From Archangium primigenium (GTDB lineage Bacteria > Myxococcota > Myxococcia > Myxococcales > Myxococcaceae), in the NCBI RefSeq assembly GCF_016904885.1, contig NZ_JADWYI010000001.1:5766001-5830000 (forward strand): a stretch of 64,000 bases of DNA, read 5' to 3'. The translations under genes were made by a program, and so were the position numbers. Every line of letters begins with the position of its first letter. The stretch's first letter is position 1. Below, piece by piece: positions 1 to 8,474 of the stretch. The notes beneath the pieces were generated by a model that was not told the DNA's origin, did no database searches, and saw only the letters and a list, made by a program, of their open reading frames with translations.

Positions 1-1681
1 CGTCGTACTTCTCCTTGATGAGGCCGTTGTGGCTCCCGGCGATGTCCAGCACCATGGACAGCCAGCGGTAGGCCACCGCGTCGGCCTCGGCGTGGAAGCC
101 ATAGCGGCGCAGGCCCTCCACGGCGATGACCTGGTGGGGCGCCCAGCCGAACGGGTAGTCCCACTGCAGATCCTCGCCGCCCACGGCCTCGCGGGACGCG
201 CGGCTGCTGGCGGTGAGGCCGCCGGCGTGCAGGAAGCGCGGGAGCGCGGCGGCCACGCGCGTGGCCTCCTCGCGGCTCGCCCACCCCGTCCACAGGGGAT
301 AGAAGGTGGCGAGGCACTCGTAGGTGGAGCGGCGCCCGGCCACGAAGTCATGGTCGAAGAAGAGGCCCCGCTCGGCGTCCCAGAAGCGCGCGCGCATGGC
401 GCGGGCGCGGGCCCGGGCGGCGCGGGTGTAGCGGGTGGCGCGCACGCCGCCCTCGCCCTCCACGTGGCGCCAGAGCGTGGCCAGGTCCTGCTCGTACTGG
501 AACAGGAGCGAGTTGAGGCACACCGGCTCGTGGTGGTGGGTGGCGGTGCCGAAGCGGTGGCACATGTCCCAGCCGCTCTCGCGGATGGCCCGGTCATGGC
601 GGTGGAAGCCCGCGTCGTCCGGCCGCGCCTCGTCGTAGAAGTGCGACAGGTCCTCGGCGTCGGGGCCCGCGGCGTCGTCCTGGTAGCGCGACAGGCCGCC
701 CGGCGTGGCGCGCGGCCCCGTGCGGAACACCTCCTCCAGCTCCTGCTCGGCCACCCGGGCCACGCGCTTGAGCAGGCGCCGGTCCGAGCGCGCCTCGTGC
801 ACCGCCAGCGCCAGCCGCGGCATGAGCGGCGGCTGGGTGCGCGACAGGTGGTAGCTCAGGTTGGAGTTGGGGATCTTCCCGTAGTGCTCGATCTCGTAGA
901 GCTGGTTCTCCAGCATGTCGCGCGCCAGCTCGACGCGGCCGGAGGCCAGCGCGCCCCGGGCGTTGAAGTAGCTGTCCCAGCCGAACATCTGCACGAAGCG
1001 GCCGCCGGGGACGATGTAGGGCCGGGGCAGGTAGAGCATGCCGGGGGCGCGCATGAGGGCCGTCCAGTCCTCGGCGCTCCGGGGCCGGTGCAGGGGCACC
1101 ATCTCCAGGCCCCCCGCGCGCCGGGCCTCGGCCCGCAGCTTCTTGAGCGCCTGGCGGTCGCGCACGGGCACGTACACGCGCGAGACACCGGTGGGATCCT
1201 TCACCGGCATCACCTCGAGCGCCTTCTTGAGGTCCACCGCCCGGTCCGAGCGGCGCACGAGCCCGTCCCAGCCCCGGTCCAGCAGGCCCTTGAGCGCGGC
1301 GGTGCGCGTCTCCAGGAGCCGCTCCACGGGCAGGCCGTCCTCGTCCCCGCGCCCCTCCAGCACCCTCTCGGCGAGCACGTCCGCCGCGTGCGACAGGCGC
1401 TCCGGGCCGGCCAGCTCCAGCCGCACGCCGGGCCCCAGCTCCAGGTCCACCGCGAAGCGCAGGCCCGCCTCGCGCGCGAGCACCGCGTCACGCTGGGTGA
1501 GCCGACCATCGCCGTCCAGGTCCAGCGCCATCACGGTCTCGAAGGCCAGGCGCGCCGAGGCGGTGGTGACGGACAGGGGCGCGGGCGACACGCTCACCGG
1601 CGCCCGGGGCGTCTCCCGCGGCGCGGGCTCGGCGGCGGCCACGGCGGCCAGCACGCGCGAGGCGCCGGGAAGGGAAGTCAC
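1..1681 (-). CDS. GH37 trehalase with N-terminal EF-hand (3' end outside window)
   Basis: Alpha,alpha-trehalase of glycoside hydrolase family 37, splitting trehalose into two glucoses. Seen: the family signatures PGGRFVQMFGWDSYF (about residues 224-238) and LQWDYPFGWAP (about 505), ESGWDMCHRF carrying the probable catalytic acid Asp (about 367), and IKEKYD with the probable catalytic Glu at the window edge. Unusually, a canonical EF-hand loop DLDGDGRLTQRD lies at about residues 52-63, recalling the calcium-binding segment of fungal neutral trehalases. No clear signal peptide or lipobox is visible, so a cytoplasmic location is likely. The start is uncertain: GTG at 1681 is used, but the frame stays open to about 1913 and an ATG at 1531 lies just before the EF-hand. 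It is divergent from the next gene. Family call is sure; start is not. Confidence 0.92.
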   Translation of the reverse strand, partial: MTSLPGASRVLAAVAAAEPAPRETPRAPVSVSPAPLSVTTASARLAFETVMALDLDGDGRLTQRDAVLAREAGLRFAVDLELGPGVRLELAGPERLSHAADVLAERVLEGRGDEDGLPVERLLETRTAALKGLLDRGWDGLVRRSDRAVDLKKALEVMPVKDPTGVSRVYVPVRDRQALKKLRAEARRAGGLEMVPLHRPRSAEDWTALMRAPGMLYLPRPYIVPGGRFVQMFGWDSYFNARGALASGRVELARDMLENQLYEIEHYGKIPNSNLSYHLSRTQPPLMPRLALAVHEARSDRRLLKRVARVAEQELEEVFRTGPRATPGGLSRYQDDAAGPDAEDLSHFYDEARPDDAGFHRHDRAIRESGWDMCHRFGTATHHHEPVCLNSLLFQYEQDLATLWRHVEGEGGVRATRYTRAARARARAMRARFWDAERGLFFDHDFVAGRRSTYECLATFYPLWTGWASREEATRVAAALPRFLHAGGLTASSRASREAVGGEDLQWDYPFGWAPHQVIAVEGLRRYGFHAEADAVAYRWLSMVLDIAGSHNGLIKEKYD

Positions 1682-1792
1682 GGATTCGGAAGGGAGACGG
1701 GGGGAAGACGGCGTCCGATGGGGCACGTTCGACCTGTCGTTGTGAAAGCGATTCCAAAATACACGACTCGCCCGTGTCTCCCAATCCACAAT

Positions 1793-1802
1793 GACACGTG
1801 TC
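1793..1802. promoter_or_regulatory. Perfect 10-bp palindrome GACACGTGTC in divergent intergenic region
   Basis: GACACGTGTC is a perfect inverted repeat lying between the divergent trehalase and secreted-protein genes. Such a site could be an operator for one or both genes, but a 10-bp palindrome can arise by chance and no promoter elements could be assigned around it. Confidence 0.25.
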
Positions 1803-1965
1803 CATGGCCCGGCCGCTCGGCGGCTTCCAGGACACGCGCCCCCGTCAGGATGTTTGTATTCAAAGCGCCGGGAAGTTCCGGGGGGTGACACTTCCCGCGA
1901 GACAGGTGATGACTAGTTTGCCGTTCCCCGCTTCCCCCCTTCCCCCTCCGTTGGAGTCGCCTCCC

Positions 1966-3201
1966 ATGACATCCCTCGCCGTCCTTGGCCGCGGGGTGAG
2001 CGCGCTGGTGCTCACCACCCTGCTGCTGGCCCCCCCCGCGCATGCCACCACCCCCCTGGAGGACAACCGGCGCATCACCCTGGGCTACATCCAGCTCGCC
2101 TACGAATTGGGCGCGGTGGTGGACCCCACCCTCCAGCCCGGCGGCACGAGCACCGCGCGGCCGATCTGGTTCGTCTTCGCGCCCCACGCCTCGCGCACCG
2201 GGGGCCAGGGCATGCTCGCGGCCACCCAGGCCCGGCGGGCCATCGCCGCGGCCCGGGTCCAGCCGTCCCTGACGCTCACCCAGGCCCTCAACCGGCTGGA
2301 TCTCACGGGCACGGTGCGCGTCCTGGTGGAGTCGTTGTCGTTGGAGCTCATCCTCCGGGGCATGACGATCGACGGGGCGGCCTCGGTCGCCTCGCTCATC
2401 ACGGCCATGAATGGGGGCGCCCTGTCGGATCCCCGCACGCTCTTGGCCACGTCCCAGCGCCTGGCCGCGCTCTACTGGAGCGCCGCGGGCCCCCACCCGC
2501 TCGACCGGGCGGACGCGATCGCCCTCACCCTGGAGCGGCTGCTCAACGAGGGCAACCTCGCCATCTTCACGGACATTGGCGGCTCGGGGCAGGCCTACCT
2601 CGACTGGCGCCGGCGGCAGACGGGCCCGGTGACGCCCGAGGCCGTGCTCGCGGGCTTCACCCTGCCCCTGGCCGTGGAGGCCGAGGCCCGCGCCGCCCAC
2701 GCCTACGCCGTGGCGCACGCGGAGGACTCGCCCCGTCCCTTCCAGATTTCCCAGCTCTTCCCGACGCTGCACTACAAGAGCCTGCTGGTGGCGGCGTTCG
2801 CGCTCTATGAGGAGGCGCGGCTGGCGCCCACGCCCGCCCGGCGCGACGCGCTCATCGCCGTGGGCAACAACTACGTCGCCTGGCGCGAGCAGTACGACAT
2901 GGCCCAGCCCGTCTTCTCCCCGGGCACCGTTTTCCCGGGAGAGGTGTCGCGCCCCGGGGTGCTCCAGGCCCTCACCCCGCTGCTCAAGACGGAGTTCGGC
3001 ACCCAGACGTGGACCTACGCCGACTTCGCCTACAGCCGGCCGGATCCGGATGGCAGTCCGCTGACGTCTCCGCCCACGGAGTACAACTGGGCCGTCTTCT
3101 GGGATCGCTGGCTGGGCATCCTGTACGCCTTCGATCAGGCCTACACGGACCCCGCCGCGCTCTGGGTGATGCCCGACCCCATCGTGGACCCGCTGGGCTG
3201 A
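1966..3201 (+). CDS. Secreted protein of unknown function
   Basis: I do not recognise this 411-residue protein. ATG 1966 is preferred over upstream in-frame ATGs because GGAG lies about 10 bases upstream and the product then begins with a clean signal peptide: a hydrophobic stretch (VLTTLLLAPP) followed by an AHA-type cleavage site near residue 27. The mature part is soluble-looking, without further membrane segments, rich in Tyr, Trp and Pro toward the C-terminus and without a motif I can name. It is probably periplasmic or extracellular. It stands alone between the divergent trehalase and a hairpin just after its stop codon. Confidence 0.8.
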   Translation: MTSLAVLGRGVSALVLTTLLLAPPAHATTPLEDNRRITLGYIQLAYELGAVVDPTLQPGGTSTARPIWFVFAPHASRTGGQGMLAATQARRAIAAARVQPSLTLTQALNRLDLTGTVRVLVESLSLELILRGMTIDGAASVASLITAMNGGALSDPRTLLATSQRLAALYWSAAGPHPLDRADAIALTLERLLNEGNLAIFTDIGGSGQAYLDWRRRQTGPVTPEAVLAGFTLPLAVEAEARAAHAYAVAHAEDSPRPFQISQLFPTLHYKSLLVAAFALYEEARLAPTPARRDALIAVGNNYVAWREQYDMAQPVFSPGTVFPGEVSRPGVLQALTPLLKTEFGTQTWTYADFAYSRPDPDGSPLTSPPTEYNWAVFWDRWLGILYAFDQAYTDPAALWVMPDPIVDPLG

Positions 3202-3209
3202 AATTCCGA

Positions 3210-3238
3210 TCCGCTCGCCAGAAAACCGTGCGAGCGGA
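3210..3238 (+). terminator. Hairpin downstream of the secreted-protein gene
   Basis: Perfect 9-bp inverted repeat TCCGCTCGC / GCGAGCGGA with an 11-base loop, starting 9 bases after the stop codon. It lacks a T-run, as is usual in high-GC genomes, so its termination activity is inferred. Confidence 0.55.
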
Positions 3239-3358
3239 CGACGCATGTGTGGAGCGCGTGGCGTCCGGGCGTGGGAGCGTCCAGCCGCGAGCATCCCGGC
3301 CGGAGGTGGGGGGGGTGGGGAACTGGAGAAAGCCGTCAGGTCTGCTACCGTCTGCTTC

Positions 3359-3985
3359 ATGCTGGTGCCCCCGCCCCTCCCCTTCCGGTCCCTGCTGTCC
3401 GGCCTCGGTTGCGCGGCGCTCCTGTACGGAGCGCCCGAGGCCTGGAGCCTGGGGCCCGCCGTCTGGGTCCCCTATGGGGCGCTGGCGGTGACGATGGGCG
3501 CGCTGTGGCGCCACCGCTCCCGCAAGACGGGGGCGCGCCCGGCGCCGGTGGCCGCCGTGCCGGGACTGGCGCGGCTCGCGCAGGAGCCCCGGCGCCTGTC
3601 CCTCGCCTCCGTGCCGGCGGTGACGCCCGAGCCCCAGCGCTCGCTCGGCTCGCGGGTGAAGTTGTGGGTGGGCGGCGTGGGCTTCGTGGGCTGCGCGCTG
3701 TGGTGGCTCCTGCTCGGCGCCCTGCTCTTCATGCCGGATCCCGCGCCCGCGCTGGATGGCCTGTTCACGAGCAACTTCCTGCCGCTGGTGACGGTGTCGC
3801 TGCTGATGACGCTGCTCTTCGTCGTCGTGCTGCGCTCGGGGCTGCGCGGGCCGGCGGATCCGCTCGCCGCGGATCAGCACGGCCCCACCCGGCCGGGTGA
3901 CGCGTCCGTCCCCAGCCCCACCCGCCCCGAGCCGTCCCCCGCGGGCGGCAAGCGCGCCCACCTGCGGCTCGTGCGCGACTCCTAG
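3359..3985 (+). CDS. Membrane protein of unknown function
   Basis: A 208-residue protein with two hydrophobic stretches near the N-terminus (about residues 12-25 and 32-48), a basic Pro/Ala-rich linker, and two more membrane segments (about 102-125 and 138-162). The C-terminal tail is charged and Pro-rich, ending KRAHLRLVRDS. ATG 3359 is chosen because it begins MLVPPPLP directly before the first hydrophobic stretch. No convincing ribosome-binding site lies next to it, and the frame extends upstream to 3245. It is probably an inner-membrane protein; no function can be assigned. A hairpin overlaps the stop codon. Confidence 0.65.
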   Translation: MLVPPPLPFRSLLSGLGCAALLYGAPEAWSLGPAVWVPYGALAVTMGALWRHRSRKTGARPAPVAAVPGLARLAQEPRRLSLASVPAVTPEPQRSLGSRVKLWVGGVGFVGCALWWLLLGALLFMPDPAPALDGLFTSNFLPLVTVSLLMTLLFVVVLRSGLRGPADPLAADQHGPTRPGDASVPSPTRPEPSPAGGKRAHLRLVRDS

Positions 3986-4006
3986 TCCGCGCCCGCATGG
4001 GCGGAC
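3985..4006 (+). terminator. Hairpin overlapping the stop codon of the membrane-protein gene
   Basis: GTCC(GC)GCCC / GGGCGGAC forms an 8-bp stem with a 2-base bulge and a 4-base loop, beginning at the last base of the TAG stop. It is a plausible intrinsic terminator without a T-run. Confidence 0.4.
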
Positions 4007-4324
4007 GAGGTGCCCCGGAACACGGGGCTCTCGGAGAAGTCCTTTCCCTCACATCCTCATGGGTCTGGGTTGACCCGATGGGGTATGGCGTTACTCCGTC
4101 TGTCTGTCTTTGGGTGCACATCGCCTTCCGCTCGGAGGGTGATGGCTTCGGACAGACGCGAGGCGGCTGCCCATATTTCCATCCGCCATGCGTCAATCCC
4201 TCTCTCGAATCGGCTGGCACAACCTCTGCTGACAGGAAGTCTGGCAGCGGAGTGCGCCACCGCCGCGCGTGCCCGAGCGCGGGCGCGGTGCGTGGACCTC
4301 CGGCCCATTCACAGGAGCCCCATC
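4007..4324. other. Intergenic region upstream of the P450 gene
   Basis: About 320 bases without a convincing gene. The P450 frame stays open through it, but the translation has no P450 character. It ends with a good ribosome-binding site (AGGAG, 4313-4317). TTGACC at 4070-4075 resembles a -35 element but has no well-spaced -10. Nothing else was identified. Confidence 0.5.
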
Positions 4325-5566
4325 ATGTCGAGCGTCATGCCCCTGGTCCGCGAGGACCGCAACCTCCTCAGCCCCGAGAACCTGGCCCACCCCATCCCCC
4401 TCTACGCGGAGCTGCGCGAGGACGAGCCGGTGCACTGGTCTCCTCTGGTGAATGGCTGGATCCTCACCCGCCACGACGACGTGATGGCGTGTTTTCGTGA
4501 TCCGCGGATGAGCGCGGATCGCTTGAAGTTCTTCGAATACCAGATTCAGGGATTAGGGCCGGAGACGATCCGGGAGTTCATGGAAACCACGCGCAACCAG
4601 ATGGTGATGCGCGTGGGCCCCGAGCACGTCCGGTTGCGGCGGCAGACCGGGGCGGGATTCACCCCCCCCCGGCTGGACGCGATGTGTCCCGCCATCCACC
4701 AGACGCTGCGCCAGCTGCTCGAGCGCGTGCAGTCGCGGGGGCGGATGAACCTGGCGCAGGACATCGCCTACCACCTGCCCACGCTCGTCATCGCGGATCT
4801 GCTGGGCGTGCCGGTGGAGGATCGCGACCGCTTCCGGCGCTGGTCGGACAGGCTCGCCGACTTCGCCGCGCCCGCGGCGGGCACGAGCATGCTGGACACG
4901 GCGCGCCGGGCCAACCAGGCCATGATGGAGATGAGCGCCTACTTCCTGCCCCTGCTCGAGCAGCGGCGCGCCCACCCCACCCCGGACACGCTCAGCCTCA
5001 TGGTCCAGGCGCAGGAGCAGGGCCAGATGACGTCCGCGGAGCTGGTGGCCAACGCCATCCTCCTGCTGTTCGCCGGGCACACCACCACCACGGATCAGTT
5101 CAGCAACTTCGTGCATGACTTGCTCACCCACCCCGAGCAGCTCCAGCTCTTGCGCGAGCGGCCCGAGCTCATGCGCCTGGCGGTGGAGGAGAGCCTGCGC
5201 TTCCACCCCGCGGTGCCCTTCATCTTCCGCGTGGCGGTGGAGGACGTGGAGCTGCGCGGCCGGACGATCCGCGCCGGGGACGTGGTGTTCCTGGGCCTGG
5301 CGGCGGCCAACCGGGATCCCCGGGCCTTCCGCGACCCGGACCGCTTCGACATCACCCGGGACACCGCGAGCCCCCGCCACCTGGCGTTCGGCTTCGGGGC
5401 CCACCACTGCATGGGCGCGGGCCTGGCGCGGCGGGTGCTGGAGATCGGCGTGTCGCAGCTGCTCGAGCGGCTGCCGGGGCTGCGGCTGGACGAGTCGCGG
5501 CCCGTGCGCCTCAAGTGCCACAGCCTCAACTTCCGCGGCTTCGAGTCCCTGCCCGTGCGCTGGTGA
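4325..5566 (+). CDS. Cytochrome P450
   Basis: A 413-residue soluble bacterial P450 (haem-thiolate mono-oxygenase). Seen: the I-helix oxygen-activation motif AGHTTT (about residues 249-254), the ExxR motif in EESLRFHP (about 288), and the haem loop FGFGAHHCMGAGLARR with the Cys ligand near 361. The ATG at 4325 follows AGGAG by 7 bases; a second in-frame ATG lies five codons later. Its length matches class I bacterial P450s that take electrons from a separate ferredoxin. No ferredoxin, reductase or biosynthetic cluster adjoins it, so the substrate is unknown. It runs convergently with the response regulator. Confidence 0.95.
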   Translation: MSSVMPLVREDRNLLSPENLAHPIPLYAELREDEPVHWSPLVNGWILTRHDDVMACFRDPRMSADRLKFFEYQIQGLGPETIREFMETTRNQMVMRVGPEHVRLRRQTGAGFTPPRLDAMCPAIHQTLRQLLERVQSRGRMNLAQDIAYHLPTLVIADLLGVPVEDRDRFRRWSDRLADFAAPAAGTSMLDTARRANQAMMEMSAYFLPLLEQRRAHPTPDTLSLMVQAQEQGQMTSAELVANAILLLFAGHTTTTDQFSNFVHDLLTHPEQLQLLRERPELMRLAVEESLRFHPAVPFIFRVAVEDVELRGRTIRAGDVVFLGLAAANRDPRAFRDPDRFDITRDTASPRHLAFGFGAHHCMGAGLARRVLEIGVSQLLERLPGLRLDESRPVRLKCHSLNFRGFESLPVRW

Positions 5567-5582
5567 GCGCGCGCGGGCTCAC
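5563..5582. terminator. Small palindrome containing both convergent stop codons
   Basis: GTGAGC / GCTCAC with an 8-base loop. The TGA of the P450 and the opposite TGA of the response regulator both lie in the arms. It may act as a short bidirectional terminator, but a 6-bp stem is weak evidence. Confidence 0.35.
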
Positions 5583-6247
5583 ACGTCCACGAGGCCCGCG
5601 CGCACGGCGAGCACCACCGCCTCCACGTGCGAGTTGACGCCCATCTTGCGGTACAGGTGGGACAGGTGCGTGCGCACCGTGCGCCGCTCGAGCGTCATCA
5701 CCCGGCCCACCTCGGCGTTGGACAGGCCCTTGGCCACGTAGCGCAAGATCTCCAGCTCGGCGGGCGTCAGGCCCCAGGGGTTCTCGTCCCGGGGGGGCGC
5801 CTCGGCGTCCTGGCGCGCCTTGAGCGAGTGGAAGTAGTTCCAGAAGCGCCGGGCGATGAGCGGCTCGAGCACCGTGCCGCCCTCCATCACCTCGCGGATG
5901 CCCGAGCGGATCTTCTCCGGCCCCACCCGCTTGACCAGGTAGCCCGAGGCCCCCGCCTGGATGGCCTCGTACACCTTCTGCTCGTCCTCGAAGGACGTGA
6001 GGATGAGCACCGCCACGTCGGTGGCGCGCCGCTTGACCCGCCGCGTCACCTCGATGCCGTTCATGTCCGGCAGCTCCAGATCGAGCAGCACCAGGTCCGG
6101 GCGCTCCTGGACGATGGCCTCCACGGCCTCCTCGCCCGCCTGGGCGCTGCCCACCACCTCCAGCTCCTCGAAGGCGCCGAGCACCTTGAGGAGGTTGCGC
6201 AGGAGCGTGGGCTGATCCTCGACGACGAAGACGCGGGTGCGGTCCAT
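5579..6247 (-). CDS. NarL/FixJ-type response regulator
   Basis: A 222-residue two-component regulator. The receiver domain (about residues 4-120) has the acidic pocket VVEDQ, the phospho-acceptor Asp in LVLLDLELPD (about 56) and the conserved Lys in YLVKR. The C-terminal LuxR-type helix-turn-helix (LTPAELEILRYVAKGLSNAEVG, written here as LTPAELEIL...GLSNAEVG, about 155-215) binds DNA. It starts 8 bases after the pseudokinase gene and is probably co-transcribed with it. No histidine kinase adjoins it. The pseudokinase may supply signal input, but that is inference. Confidence 0.93.
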   Translation of the reverse strand: MDRTRVFVVEDQPTLLRNLLKVLGAFEELEVVGSAQAGEEAVEAIVQERPDLVLLDLELPDMNGIEVTRRVKRRATDVAVLILTSFEDEQKVYEAIQAGASGYLVKRVGPEKIRSGIREVMEGGTVLEPLIARRFWNYFHSLKARQDAEAPPRDENPWGLTPAELEILRYVAKGLSNAEVGRVMTLERRTVRTHLSHLYRKMGVNSHVEAVVLAVRAGLVDV

Positions 6248-6255
6248 GGACGGCC

Positions 6256-8388
6256 TCAGCGGCGGCGGGTCTCGGGGAAGATGGGCTCCAGGAGCCGGTG
6301 CTCTCCGCCCTGCACGTGCACCTCGAACACCTCGCGCAGGCGCGGCGTGCCCGTGGTCTCCACGACGACCTTGCGATCGCCCGCCTTCACCGGGAGGTTC
6401 ACCAGGGGCAGCGCGCGCTTGATGCGCACGCCGTCCACGTACACCCGCGCCGGGCGGTTGGCCCGGATGGTGAGCCAGGCCTGACTGGCCTTGGCGTCCT
6501 CCCGGGGGGTCTCCACGGGCACGGGCGGGGTCGGCTCGGGGCTGGGCGGCGGGGCGGCCGGCTCGCGCAGGTACTCGCGCACGGTCTCGCTCACGGCGGC
6601 GACCTTGGGATCCGGATCCTCCTCGCGGGTGCGCTGGACGAAGCGCCACATGCCGAAGGCGAAGCAGACGAGCCCCACCCCGGCCACGCTGCCCGCCACG
6701 GACATCATCCGGCGCCGACGCCGCGCGTCCTCCAGGAGGTTGCGCTCCTCGGTGAACAGCCGCCCGCCCCGGCCCCCGGCCGCGGGCACCTCCAGCTGGG
6801 AGGGCGCGGGCACGGCGGCGTAGTCCTCGGACGCCACGGACGCGGGCGGGGGCGCGGGCGGCGGCCGCGGACGCTGGCGCGCCACCGTCACCTCGATGCG
6901 ATCCGTGTCGCGCAGGTCGTCCGGATCCACCGGATGCGAGGACGCGGCCACCGGGGTGCCCGGCGCGGGCTTGGAGAAGTCCTCCACGAGCCGCAGGCGG
7001 GGATTCTTCCCGATGCGCGTGCCCTCGCCGCCCCCCGACAGGGACACCGGCGCGCGGCGCGTGGACTTGACGGGCGGGGCACCGGGCGGCGCCACCCACG
7101 TCTGCTCGTCGTCCTTGGGCGGGCCCTCGGGGCGCTCGGGCGCGCGGGCGACGACGCCGCGCTCCCCGCCGCGCTGGCGGCCGAAGTGGGTGACCTCCAC
7201 GCCCGGCGGCGCCGTGCCCACGGCGGTGCGATCGGGCTCGCCCGGGGTGATGATGTGGGTGGACTCGAGCACCTTCGCCGGGGGCGCCAGGGCGATGCCG
7301 GGCGGCGGGGTGTCCGGGAACATGGACGGGTGGTACTCCTCGAAGGCGGGCGGCGCGTCCATGGTGTCCGCGTCATTGGGCGCGGGGCTGAACGGCACGC
7401 GCGCCACCACGGACTTCTCCAGGGCGTCCGCGCGCAGCTGCGCCAGCGAGGACACCCCGGAGATGGGCGTGAGGGGGAACGCCTCGGCGAAGGGCACCGG
7501 CCCCGGCGTGGTGAGCGACACCCCGTTGGGCACCAGCTCGGTGATGAAGCGGCGCACGTCCTCGGCCCCGGGCAGGCCGCCCTGGTTGGACAGGAAGCCG
7601 CGCAGCGCCTGGGCCATCTCCGCGCACGAGCCGTAGCGCCGCGTGGGCGTGGCCTCCAGGGCGCGCAGGATGATGGGATCCAACTTCGCGTGCAGGCGCC
7701 GATCCAACCGGCTGGGCGGAGGCAGGGCCGCGCGGCGCGTGCTCACCCCGCCGCCGCCATCGCCGATGACGGCCTCGCGCAGGGTGAGCAGCTCGTAGGC
7801 GATGGCGCCGATGGAGTAGAGGTCCGAGAGCGACGTGGGCTCGCCGCCCTTGCCCACCTCGGGGGCGCGGTAGGCGCTGCGGCCCCGCGCGAAGGCCCGC
7901 TTGAGCTCCGGGACGGCCAGGAGCGCCTGCAGCGCCCCGAAGTCACACACGTGCGGGTGGCCGTCACGCGAGAGCAGCACGTTGGCCGGGGTGATGGCGC
8001 CGTGCACCACGCCCGCGCCATGCGCCAGGTCCACGGCATCGAGGATCTGGATGATGAGGCTGAGCGCCACGGACGGCGGGAGGATGACCTCCTTGGTGTT
8101 GAGCCGCTGCAGGGCCAGACCCAGGCTCGGGCCGTCCACCGCCTCGCGCACCACGGCCAGGCGGTTCTTCACGAAGCCCATGTCCAGCACGTGCACCACG
8201 CCCTCGGCCGACAGGGGGTTGAGCACGCCATAGGTGGCGGCGAGCGTGGTGGCGTAGCGCGTGTCCGACGTCTTCGCGGTGAAGAGCTTGATGACCACCG
8301 GGAGCCCCTCGGGCTCCTGGACGGCCTCGTACAACTCGGAGAGCTCTCCGGCCTCGGTGCGGCCGGTCAACCGGTAGGTGCTGCTCAT
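6256..8388 (-). CDS. Membrane-anchored Ser/Thr pseudokinase with PEGA-like C-terminus
   Basis: A 710-residue protein. The N-terminal 1-270 has the eukaryotic-like kinase fold with the ATP-anchoring Lys (PVVIKLF) and DFG (VCDFGAL), but the catalytic loop reads HGAITPAN instead of HRDxKPxN (about residues 126-133). The catalytic Asp and the following Lys are both replaced, and the Gly-rich loop is degenerate. A long Pro-rich linker leads to one membrane segment (about 558-580). A beta-rich PEGA-like domain (about 630-700, with RPARVYVDGVRI) would lie in the periplasm. ATG 8388 has GAGGA just upstream; an ATG at 8454 is possible but has none. It lies between lysR and the response regulator in a minus-strand operon. 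It probably acts as a scaffold or sensor rather than an active kinase. Confidence 0.85.
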   Translation of the reverse strand: MSSTYRLTGRTEAGELSELYEAVQEPEGLPVVIKLFTAKTSDTRYATTLAATYGVLNPLSAEGVVHVLDMGFVKNRLAVVREAVDGPSLGLALQRLNTKEVILPPSVALSLIIQILDAVDLAHGAGVVHGAITPANVLLSRDGHPHVCDFGALQALLAVPELKRAFARGRSAYRAPEVGKGGEPTSLSDLYSIGAIAYELLTLREAVIGDGGGGVSTRRAALPPPSRLDRRLHAKLDPIILRALEATPTRRYGSCAEMAQALRGFLSNQGGLPGAEDVRRFITELVPNGVSLTTPGPVPFAEAFPLTPISGVSSLAQLRADALEKSVVARVPFSPAPNDADTMDAPPAFEEYHPSMFPDTPPPGIALAPPAKVLESTHIITPGEPDRTAVGTAPPGVEVTHFGRQRGGERGVVARAPERPEGPPKDDEQTWVAPPGAPPVKSTRRAPVSLSGGGEGTRIGKNPRLRLVEDFSKPAPGTPVAASSHPVDPDDLRDTDRIEVTVARQRPRPPPAPPPASVASEDYAAVPAPSQLEVPAAGGRGGRLFTEERNLLEDARRRRRMMSVAGSVAGVGLVCFAFGMWRFVQRTREEDPDPKVAAVSETVREYLREPAAPPPSPEPTPPVPVETPREDAKASQAWLTIRANRPARVYVDGVRIKRALPLVNLPVKAGDRKVVVETTGTPRLREVFEVHVQGGEHRLLEPIFPETRRR

Positions 8389-8474
8389 CCCGTCCTCGGG
8401 TGCGGCGCGGCGATGGACGATGGGCGGCGAACGAGGGACTTCATGGGGGGCCATGAGCGTGCCACGTCGCCTCT

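Noticed and set aside
29-1888. A 619-residue plus-strand frame at the left edge
   Set aside because: Antisense to the trehalase, whose GH37 signatures are clear on the minus strand.
4070-4095. -35-like TTGACC upstream of the P450 gene
   Set aside because: No -10 element at 16-18 bases; single hexamers are not enough in a GC-rich genome.
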